A stretch of DNA of 19,762 nucleotides from NCBI GenBank assembly GCA_002785585.1, contig PEUI01000163.1:1-19762 (forward strand), read 5' to 3'. Of the stretch, positions 8,713 to 15,188 are shown piece by piece. The notes below the pieces were generated by a model. The model ran no database searches and was not told the DNA's origin. It worked only from the letters and a program-made list of their open reading frames with translations. The number at the start of each line of letters is the position of its first letter. Within the stretch, counting starts at the first letter, position 1. The position numbers and the translations under genes are program-made. This DNA comes from Lysobacterales bacterium CG02_land_8_20_14_3_00_62_12 (GTDB taxonomy: Bacteria; Pseudomonadota; Gammaproteobacteria; Xanthomonadales; Ahniellaceae).

Positions 8713-8718
8713 CTCCTT
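8713..8718 (-). promoter_or_regulatory. Strong ribosome-binding site of the DUF3014 gene
   Basis: AAGGAG on the minus strand, six bases before the ATG at 8706. It is one of the best Shine-Dalgarno matches in the window and fixes the start of the gene. Confidence 0.8.
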
Positions 8719-8783
8719 GGAAGTGTTGCCACGATCATGGCGGTCGGACCAGCATACGCCGCCTGGGTTCCTTGGAATCGCGC

Positions 8784-9812
8784 TTAAATAATGACCGGTT
8801 CGGGCTCCAGCCTGACCTGAAAGGCGGCTTCGACCCGATTCTGCAACGACCGCGCAAAGGCCAGCAACTCAAGCCCGCTGGCCCGGCCGTAGTTGACCAA
8901 CACCAAGGCATGGCCGGGGGCGATACCGGCGTCGCCGTGGCGCGAGCCTTTGCCGCCGATGTGTTCAATCAACCAAGCGGCGCTGAGCTTGACCCGGCCA
9001 TCGGACTGCGGCCACTGCGGCAATGCCGGATGCCGTGCGGCCAGCGCGGCGGCGTCGCTGCTGGTCACCAACGGATTTTTGAAAAAACTGCCGGCATTCG
9101 GCAACTGCGCCGGGTCGGGCAGTTTGCGTTGCCGCAGCCGCACCACCGCTTGCGCAACGCTTGCGGCATCGGCCGATGCAACCTGCATCGCCAGCAGCTC
9201 TTCGCGGAGCCCAGCGTAGTCGAGGTGCAGCGCTGCTGATCGGGCCAGGCGGAGGCGGATGGCGGTCACGATGTAGCGTCCGGGTTGGCGCTTGAAGCAG
9301 CTATCGCGATAGGCCAATGCGCAGTCGGCGCGCGGCAGCGTGTGCCAATGCTGCTGCTGCCGATCCCAAACCTCGACTGCTTCCAGATGATCGGACAGTT
9401 CGACGCCGTAAGCGCCGATATTCTGGATCGGCGCGGCGCCGCAACTGCCCGGAATCAGCGACAGGTTCTCCAGCCCGACCAAGCCCTGTGCCAGTGACCA
9501 CTGCACCAGATCCTGCCAGCACACACCGGCCTCGGCGCGCACCGTGACCCGCTCGCCGTCATCGGCGACCAGGCGGATGTCGGCGGTTTTGAGTTGCAGC
9601 ACCAGACCGGGAAAATCCCCGGTCAACAGCACATTGCTGCCGGCCCCCAGGACCAGCACCGGCAGGCCGGCGAAGCGCGGATCAGCGAGCCATTCGGGCA
9701 CCGCCGAGGCGCTCGCCAGCGCTGCCAGAAAGCGCGCGCGGCCAGCCACGCGCAAACTGTTGCAGTGGGTCAGATCGGCATCGGCAACCAGCTTGGTATC
9801 GGCGTCAGCCAT
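8784..9812 (-). CDS. murB: UDP-N-acetylenolpyruvoylglucosamine reductase
   Basis: FAD- and NADPH-dependent enzyme that reduces UDP-GlcNAc-enolpyruvate to UDP-MurNAc, the second committed step of peptidoglycan precursor synthesis. At 342 residues it equals the E. coli type I enzyme. The FAD-binding part has LVLGAGSNVLL (about 53-63) and IPGSCGAAPIQNIGAYGVEL (about 120-139). The active site is recognisable: YRDS holds the conserved arginine (Arg169), NAGSFFKNP the catalytic serine (Ser242), and LEPE near the C-terminus the general-acid glutamate. The start is ATG 9812, at MADADTKL, which overlaps the end of pyrD by 8 bases; the longer frame to 9851 would lie inside pyrD. It is probably co-transcribed with pyrD. 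Confidence 0.97.
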   Translation of the reverse strand: MADADTKLVADADLTHCNSLRVAGRARFLAALASASAVPEWLADPRFAGLPVLVLGAGSNVLLTGDFPGLVLQLKTADIRLVADDGERVTVRAEAGVCWQDLVQWSLAQGLVGLENLSLIPGSCGAAPIQNIGAYGVELSDHLEAVEVWDRQQQHWHTLPRADCALAYRDSCFKRQPGRYIVTAIRLRLARSAALHLDYAGLREELLAMQVASADAASVAQAVVRLRQRKLPDPAQLPNAGSFFKNPLVTSSDAAALAARHPALPQWPQSDGRVKLSAAWLIEHIGGKGSRHGDAGIAPGHALVLVNYGRASGLELLAFARSLQNRVEAAFQVRLEPEPVII

Positions 9813-10842
9813 GGGTCGGCCCCGGCGGCAGCGCACGGATCGCCTGCACACACTCAGCGATCAAATCCGGGCCGCGATAGACCAGCCCGGTATAGCACTG
9901 CACCAGACTGGCACCCGCGACGATTTTGGCGGCGGCGTCGGCGCCGTGCAGAATGCCGCCGACGCCGATCAGCGGCAGCTTTCCCTGAAGCCGCTCGGCC
10001 ATCGCGGTCAGCACCTTGGTTGCTGGTGCCAACAACGGACCACCGCTCAAGCCGCCGGCTTCGTTGCCATGCGCCAGATTGGCTACCGCCGTGTGATCGA
10101 GCGTGGTGTTGGTGCAGATCACGCCATCCATGCCGCTATCCAGCAACACCCGCGCCATCGCATCGAGTGCGCGCTCGTCCAGATCGGGCGCAATCTTGAT
10201 CAGCAGCGGCACCTGCTTGCGGTGCTGTGTGGCCAGTTGTTCGCGGGCGGCGTGCAGTTTAGCGACCAGCCCACGCAGCAGTTCCACCGATTGCAGATCG
10301 CGCAGACCTTGCGTGTTGGGCGAAGAAATATTCACCGTCACGTAACTGGCACGCGCATAAACCTTGCGCAGACAGCACAAATAGTCGGCCGCCGCCTGCG
10401 CGTTCGGGGTGTCTTTGTTCTTGCCGATATTGATCCCGAGCGGGCCGCTGTAGCGGACGCGCTCAAGATTGCGCACCAGCGCATCGACCCCGGCATTGTT
10501 GAAACCCAGACGATTGATCACCGCCGATGCCGTTGGCAACCGAAACATCCGCGGCTTGGGATTGCCCGGCTGCGCGCGTGGCGTCGTGGTACCGACTTCG
10601 ATAAAGCCAAACCCCAGCGCCGCCAGCGCATCGACATAAGCGCCATTCTTGTCCAGCCCCGCCGCCAGCCCGACCGGATTGGGAAAATCGATACCCAACA
10701 CGCGTCGCGGCAGTGCCGGGATCGGTGCTGCGAGCAGCGACCGCAACCCGCAGCGATCAGCCGCAGCGATCGCGCGCAGTCCCAAACCATGCGCGGTCTC
10801 GGCGTCAACGGCAAACAACAAGCGGCGGGCAAGGGCGTACAT
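9805..10842 (-). CDS. pyrD: Dihydroorotate dehydrogenase (quinone), class 2
   Basis: Oxidises dihydroorotate to orotate in pyrimidine synthesis and passes electrons to membrane quinones; an inner-membrane-associated flavoprotein. The 345 residues begin with the amphipathic N-terminal helix typical of class 2 (MYALARRLLFAVDAETAH). The FMN barrel follows, with VGLAAGLDKNG, TTTPRAQPGNPKPRMFRL, INRLGFNNAG and NISSPNTQGLRDLQ. The last of these gives the class 2 catalytic serine at residue 174 (E. coli Ser175). LIKIAPDL, CTNTTL, GGLSGGPL and GVGGI complete the barrel. The start is ATG 10842; a frame opening at 10887 adds 15 residues that do not fit the family. The gene is divergent from lolA across 217 bases. 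Confidence 0.97.
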   Translation of the reverse strand: MYALARRLLFAVDAETAHGLGLRAIAAADRCGLRSLLAAPIPALPRRVLGIDFPNPVGLAAGLDKNGAYVDALAALGFGFIEVGTTTPRAQPGNPKPRMFRLPTASAVINRLGFNNAGVDALVRNLERVRYSGPLGINIGKNKDTPNAQAAADYLCCLRKVYARASYVTVNISSPNTQGLRDLQSVELLRGLVAKLHAAREQLATQHRKQVPLLIKIAPDLDERALDAMARVLLDSGMDGVICTNTTLDHTAVANLAHGNEAGGLSGGPLLAPATKVLTAMAERLQGKLPLIGVGGILHGADAAAKIVAGASLVQCYTGLVYRGPDLIAECVQAIRALPPGPTHG

Positions 10843-11059
10843 GCGAGGAACTTTGGCAATAGCGCTGATCGCGCCACAATGGCACATTCTGGCGGGATCT
10901 TGCGGGAAAGTCTTGCGCGGTGAGAGCGTGAATGGGGGCGCGAAGACGCCCTGGCGCCACCAGTACAGAACGCGCGACCCGTGGCGGCTTGCGCAAGCTC
11001 ATTGCAGATTCAGACTTGAGTGGCGAGACTGACGGCTTCGGACTTTCAGGGATTACTCC

Positions 11060-11713
11060 ATGTTGCGGATGTGGCTCTTGCTGGTGGTTGGGTCGGCGGC
11101 GTCGCTGACGTGGGCGGCGGATAGCGCGCGGGATCGGTTGGAAATCTTTTCGCGCGGATTGGAAGGGTTGTCCGGGGACTTCGTGCAGCAAACGGTGAGT
11201 GCCAGCGGCGAGGTTCAGGAGGAATCGCACGGTACTTTGGCGTTGCGCGCGCCGCGCCAATTTCGCTGGCAGTACGCCGATCCGTTTCCGCAGTGGATCA
11301 TCGCCGATGGCGACAATGTTTGGGTGTATGACCTGGACCTGGAGCAGGTCACCGTGCGCAACCAGTCCGCCGAAGAGGCGCAAAGCCCGCTGACGGTGTT
11401 GATCGATCGGTCGCAACTGGATCGGGATTTCGTGGTCACTGCGGCGCCTGCCAGCGCCGGGCTGGAGTGGCTGGAGTTGGTTGCCAAAGCAAAGGAACCG
11501 GCCTTCAAGCAAGTGCTGATTGGGCTCGATGGCAACGGGCCACAGCGCATGCGGCTGGTCGATTTGCTTGGCAACCGTACCGAGTGGCAGTTCAGTCACT
11601 GGCAGCGCAACCCGGTGCAGGCCGCGAGTCTGTTTCAGTTCACGCCACCGCCGGGGGTGGATGTAGTCGGCGAACCGGTCGCGCACGCGGCTACTTTTCC
11701 CATCAAGAATTGA
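11060..11713 (+). CDS. lolA: Outer-membrane lipoprotein carrier protein LolA
   Basis: Periplasmic chaperone that takes lipoproteins released by LolCDE at the inner membrane to LolB at the outer membrane. The 217-residue precursor has a signal peptide (hydrophobic stretch at about residues 5-18, cleavage near TWAAD). The mature part shows the family pattern: LSGDFVQQTVSASGEVQEE, GTLALRAPRQFRWQY, PFPQWIIADGDNVWVYD, LEQVTVRNQ and a C-terminal FQFTPPPGVDVV. CAGGGA about nine bases upstream could act as the ribosome-binding site. It lies 59 bases before rarA. In many gammaproteobacteria lolA is preceded by ftsK and rarA is followed by serS; neither neighbour is present here. Confidence 0.95.
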   Translation: MLRMWLLLVVGSAASLTWAADSARDRLEIFSRGLEGLSGDFVQQTVSASGEVQEESHGTLALRAPRQFRWQYADPFPQWIIADGDNVWVYDLDLEQVTVRNQSAEEAQSPLTVLIDRSQLDRDFVVTAAPASAGLEWLELVAKAKEPAFKQVLIGLDGNGPQRMRLVDLLGNRTEWQFSHWQRNPVQAASLFQFTPPPGVDVVGEPVAHAATFPIKN

Positions 11714-11772
11714 CCCCGCCAGCGCCTGATTTTGATGCGTAGGCTGACGGCGTCTGGATTCCGCGTGAGCGC

Positions 11773-13122
11773 ATGGCAAGTCGAATGGCCAAGACCCACC
11801 ACCCTTCACCCGCCGACTTGCTGACATCGGCGGCGTCGGCCGCGCTCAAACCCTTGGCCGAGCGCATGCGGCCGCAGCTGCTGGATGATTTTGTCGGACA
11901 GGAGCGATTACTGGCCGCGGGATCGGCTTTGCGGCTGGCGATCGAGTCGGGGCACGTGCATTCGATGATCCTGTGGGGTCCGCCGGGTTGTGGCAAGACG
12001 TCGCTGGCCCGGGTACTGGCGCACTACGCCAAGGCGCATTTTGTGGCTTTGTCGGCGGTATTGAGCAATCTTGCGGAAGTTCGTTCAGTGCTGGCGGAGG
12101 CGGTGGTGCGCTTCGATCAAGGTGAGCGCACGGTATTGTTTGTCGATGAAGTGCACCGTTTCAACAAGGCGCAGCAGGATGCTTTTCTGCCGCCAATTGA
12201 GAAGGGCAGCATCCTGTTTGTCGGTGCCACCACCGAGAATCCGAGTTTTGAACTGAACTCGGCGCTGTTGTCGCGCTGTCGTGTGCATGTGCTCGACACG
12301 GTCGCTGCGGCTGACATTGTGCGGGCATTGGAACGGGCACTGGTGGATCGTGAGCGTGGCCTGGGCACGCTGGTGCTGACGGTAGATCAGACCGCGCTGG
12401 CGCAGATTGCGGATGCCGCCGATGGCGATGTCCGCCGCGCTCTGACCTTGCTGGAAATTGCCGCTGAGCTGGCCAGTGATGGCCGCATCGACGACGATAT
12501 TTTGTTGCAGGTGCTGGCCGATCGAGTGCGTCGGTTCGACAAGGGCGGCGATGCGTTTTACGACCAGATTTCGGCGCTGCATAAATCGGTGCGCAATTCG
12601 CACGCGGACGCGGCGTTGTATTGGATCGCACGGATGTTTGACGGTGGTTGTGATCCCGCCTATCTGGCGCGACGGTTGTTGCGGATGGCGGTGGAGGACA
12701 TTGGTCTGGCCGATCCGGCAGCGGTGGAGCGCGTGATCGCGGCTTGGAATGCTTACGATCGCATGGGCAGTCCCGAGGGCGATTTGGCGTTGGCCGAAGC
12801 CGCCCTCTATTTGGCGATGGCGCCGAAAAGCAACGCGGTGTATGTGGCCTACCAAGCGGCACAGGCGGATGTCCGCCAATTCGGCTCGGCCGAGGTGCCG
12901 CTGGCTTTGCGCAATGCGCCGACGCGGTTGCAAAAGCAACTTGGCCACGGCCACGGTTATCAATACGATCCGGATGTCGCTGGGGGCATTGCGTTTGACC
13001 AGCACTGTTTTCCGGATGCGGTCGGCGAACGTCAGTATTACCAGCCGCTTGCCACCGGGGTGGAAATCCGCATTCGCCAGCGTTTGGACGAGATTCGTCA
13101 GCAACGCGAAGCGAAGCGCTGA
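11773..13122 (+). CDS. rarA: Replication-associated recombination protein A (AAA+ ATPase)
   Basis: RarA (MgsA) is a clamp-loader-like AAA+ ATPase that acts at stalled replication forks and on single-strand DNA ends. At 449 residues it is close to the E. coli protein. It has LAERMRPQLLDDFVGQERLL, Walker A GPPGCGKTSLAR (about 69-80), Walker B VLFVDEVHRFNK (about 121), sensor 1 GATTENPSFELNSALLSR with the arginine finger, and DGDVRRALTLLE. The C-terminal tetramerisation region follows: HKSVRNSHADAALYWIARM, AVEDIGLADP, APKSNAVY and LRNAPTRLQKQLGHG. The segment SAVLSNLAEVRSVLAEA departs from the more usual SAV-GVKDIR wording but keeps the pattern. ATG 11773 and the in-frame ATG 11785 are both possible starts. 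Confidence 0.96.
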   Translation: MASRMAKTHHPSPADLLTSAASAALKPLAERMRPQLLDDFVGQERLLAAGSALRLAIESGHVHSMILWGPPGCGKTSLARVLAHYAKAHFVALSAVLSNLAEVRSVLAEAVVRFDQGERTVLFVDEVHRFNKAQQDAFLPPIEKGSILFVGATTENPSFELNSALLSRCRVHVLDTVAAADIVRALERALVDRERGLGTLVLTVDQTALAQIADAADGDVRRALTLLEIAAELASDGRIDDDILLQVLADRVRRFDKGGDAFYDQISALHKSVRNSHADAALYWIARMFDGGCDPAYLARRLLRMAVEDIGLADPAAVERVIAAWNAYDRMGSPEGDLALAEAALYLAMAPKSNAVYVAYQAAQADVRQFGSAEVPLALRNAPTRLQKQLGHGHGYQYDPDVAGGIAFDQHCFPDAVGERQYYQPLATGVEIRIRQRLDEIRQQREAKR

Positions 13123-13123
13123 G

Positions 13124-13153
13124 GCGGATCCAGCGCGCCGATCAAGGGTCCGC
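13124..13153 (+). terminator. Possible hairpin just after rarA
   Basis: GCGGATCC at 13124-13131 can pair with GGGTCCGC at 13146-13153 (eight pairs, one of them G-T), two bases after the rarA stop. No T-run follows, so it may be an RNA-stabilising hairpin or chance rather than an intrinsic terminator. Confidence 0.3.
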
Positions 13154-13205
13154 TTGCCTTGGCTCAGCGATGGTGTTCAACTCGCCCGGCACAAGTTCGC
13201 GCGCT

Positions 13206-13213
13206 GGGGAGGA
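13206..13213 (+). promoter_or_regulatory. Strong ribosome-binding site that fixes the next start
   Basis: GGGGAGGA lies five bases before the ATG at 13219. It shows that translation begins there and not at the upstream in-frame start at 13159. Confidence 0.8.
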
Positions 13214-13218
13214 ACCAT

Positions 13219-13794
13219 ATGAAAGCGATCATGATCGGCGGTTTGCTGGGCGGTTTGATGATGTTTTTCTGGGGGTTTGTGGCACATATGCTGTTGCCTT
13301 TGGGCGATGTCGGTTTGCTCCAGGCAACGGCGCCACAGCAGGAGGCGGTACTCGCCACCATGCACGACAATTTTCCGCAAGGTGCGGGTATCTACCTGTT
13401 GCCGATGGATAAAGCGGCCTGGGAAGACAAAGCCCAGGCCAAAGCCTTTGGTGCGCGGGCGTTGGCGCTGCCGTATGCCTTTGTGGTTTATCAACCGCAG
13501 GGTCTGGACATGATGAACGATATGAGCGGCAATCTCATCAAGGAAGCACTGACCAATCTGCTGTCGGCCTTGCTGGCGGCGTATCTGGTGTCGTTTGCGG
13601 CAGTAGGTTTTGGTCGGCGCGTGCTGCTGGTGACTTTGCTCGGCGTGTTCGGTTGGCTGACCAACATGGTGGGCATGTGGAACTGGTACCGGTTTCCCGG
13701 TGATTTTGTGCTGGCTGGCCTGGTCGAAGGCGTCGTCGGTTGGCTGCTGGCGGGCTTGCTGATTGCCTGGTCGCTACGCCGGTTCGCACGCTGA
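13219..13794 (+). CDS. Conserved small membrane protein, function unknown
   Basis: A 191-residue protein with hydrophobic segments at about residues 3-24 (MIGGLLGGLMMFFWGFVAH), 113-132, 135-152 and 160-185. Between the first and second segments is a soluble loop of about 85 residues with MHDNFPQGAGIYLLPMDKA and AFVVYQPQG. The glycine-rich start and the loop wording resemble uncharacterised proteins I associate with Xanthomonas-group genomes, but I cannot assign a function. The loop probably faces the periplasm if the short N-terminus is cytoplasmic. It is preceded by a strong ribosome-binding site and lies 96 bases after rarA. It is convergent with the nucleotidyltransferase gene, 37 bases away, with no obvious terminator between. 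Confidence 0.85.
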   Translation: MKAIMIGGLLGGLMMFFWGFVAHMLLPLGDVGLLQATAPQQEAVLATMHDNFPQGAGIYLLPMDKAAWEDKAQAKAFGARALALPYAFVVYQPQGLDMMNDMSGNLIKEALTNLLSALLAAYLVSFAAVGFGRRVLLVTLLGVFGWLTNMVGMWNWYRFPGDFVLAGLVEGVVGWLLAGLLIAWSLRRFAR

Positions 13795-13831
13795 AAGCCA
13801 ACGTCGGATGGGAACCTTGGGCCAAGCGTGG

Positions 13832-14821
13832 TCAACGCGGACGCGCGGGCAGCTCGGTGAGGAATTGCCCGCGTGCCCGCCAGTTCGGCAGCAAGCGCAG
13901 GTCGCGCCCGAGCGCTGCCAGTCGCGATTGCGGCCGCAGCAATTGGGCGCTGGGCTCGAAGCGGACCGCGCGCGGCAGCGGCAGCGGCGGCGTGGTGCCG
14001 AACACTTGTTCGGCGCGCCGCAAAGCATCGGCGACCAGTGCGGCATAACCCCAATCCACCGATTGTTGACCGGCGCGCTGCACCGCCGCCGGTTCGCGTT
14101 GGCAGAATTGGTCGATGTCGTACAGCCAGATCCAGCGCTTGTGCGGATTGCGCGCCAGGTGCAAGGCGGCAATCAGAAAACTGTCGCTGGCGGCGGGTAC
14201 GCGCAGGCCGGGTAGTTCGGCCAGCACACTGGCGTCTTGCCAAACGGCGGCAAACGGGCGCTCATCGAGCAGCCGTGGTCGAAAAAAAGGCCGCACATGC
14301 AGATCAAAACCGATCGGGTAAGGGGTCGCCTGGCCATGCACCACTTCAAAGCGCGCATAGTGCTGAACGATCTGTTTTACCGCCGGATAGCCGAGCTGGC
14401 AGAGGATCGATTGCAGCGGTCCAAGCTGCTGGTGATCGACCCACAGATCGATATCACTGCGACTGCGCACGGCGGGGGTGCTGTACAGGCTACGAGCCAA
14501 GGCTTCGCCCTTGATCAGCAGGCAGGGGATGGAGTGTTTCAGCAATTGCGCCGACACGGTACTGAGCGCGGCCTGGTGCGCCAGTTCGCGCAATGCCAAC
14601 ATTTGCGCCGCCGGTTTCAGCCAGTGATCGGCGCTGGCGGAAGGCTGGTCGGCGTGTGCATAGAGCAGGGCGGCAACGCCCTCGCTGACGGCCACGGCAC
14701 CGAGTCGCTCGGCTTGCGCGCGGTCAAGTGATCGCCAGTGCTGGCTGAGTGCCAGCCGCAGCGCGGCAAAGTCCGCATGGCCGACACATTGCTTGACGCT
14801 GGTGGCGGTGGCGACGGTCAT
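13832..14821 (-). CDS. Nucleotidyltransferase-fold family protein (NTP_transf_5 type)
   Basis: A 329-residue protein. Its core CLLIKGEALARSLY is followed by VRSRSDIDLWVD, which matches the G-[ST]-like loop and the DxD metal motif (Asp123 and Asp125) of the uncharacterised nucleotidyltransferase family Pfam PF14907. Also recognisable are FEVVHGQATPYPIGFDLHVRPF and the helical block LIAALHLARNPHKRWIWLYDIDQF; the family usually has H...R/K..RLIWLYDID here. Members often sit in polysaccharide or peptide natural-product clusters. Here the gene is alone on its strand, with UDP-sugar genes a few kilobases away, and no substrate can be assigned. A GTG at 14824, one codon upstream, is an alternative start, and TAG closes the frame just before it. 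Confidence 0.82.
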   Translation of the reverse strand: MTVATATSVKQCVGHADFAALRLALSQHWRSLDRAQAERLGAVAVSEGVAALLYAHADQPSASADHWLKPAAQMLALRELAHQAALSTVSAQLLKHSIPCLLIKGEALARSLYSTPAVRSRSDIDLWVDHQQLGPLQSILCQLGYPAVKQIVQHYARFEVVHGQATPYPIGFDLHVRPFFRPRLLDERPFAAVWQDASVLAELPGLRVPAASDSFLIAALHLARNPHKRWIWLYDIDQFCQREPAAVQRAGQQSVDWGYAALVADALRRAEQVFGTTPPLPLPRAVRFEPSAQLLRPQSRLAALGRDLRLLPNWRARGQFLTELPARPR

Positions 14822-15188
14822 CACTTCGGGCTAGTCTCGGCTGCGTTGGTGTCGGCGGCAGAAGTTGGGCAACGGTTGGCCAGAACCCGACCGTTGCCGA
14901 GAAGTCTGCACTAAACTGACCGGCAATGCTGTCGGCCAAGGCGCAATCGATCACGCCCAATGGGTTGACCTGCGGTGGTTCGATGCAGCGCAGCCCCTTG
15001 GCCTCGGCGTTGAATGGTAGCTTTGCAGCACGGATGGATGCGGCATCAACGGCAGGATTGAGCACGCCCTTACCGAGATTTTCGGTAGTTTGGGTGACCT
15101 GAATCCGGCAGGATGGAATGACCAGAAATTGGGTTCGGCGACGCGGGGTGTTTTTATGACAAACTATTTTTCGACGGTGAACCGAGCA
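14822..15188. other. 367-base gap between divergent genes, with an unexplained open frame
   Basis: The gap must hold promoters for the two divergent genes; I see only weak candidates, for example TTGGGT with TTTTAT 17 bases on, just before 15156. On the minus strand from about 15121 down to 14825 one frame stays open and reads with a plausible composition (for example GVLNPAVDAASIRAAKLPF, then NPLGVIDCALADSIAGQF). By hand count about 62% of its codons end in G or C. It has no stop before the nucleotidyltransferase start and would overlap that gene by about 98 bases. It has no clear start either. I do not call it a gene. Confidence 0.4.

Noticed and set aside
8715..8777. CCTTGGAA occurring twice (8715-8722 and 8770-8777) between murB and the DUF3014 gene
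   Set aside because: The eight-base identity is short. One copy overlaps the ribosome-binding site and the repeat has no further symmetry; chance is likely.
10847..10880. GGAACTT, an exact sigma-E -35 consensus upstream of lolA on the plus strand
   Set aside because: No acceptable -10 box at 15-17 bases (TCGCGC is found). It overlaps the start of pyrD and lies over 200 bases from lolA.
9544..10923. A 459-codon forward open frame opposite murB and pyrD
   Set aside because: Antisense shadow: Arg/Gln/His-rich and without motifs. It spans the boundary of two well-identified minus-strand genes.
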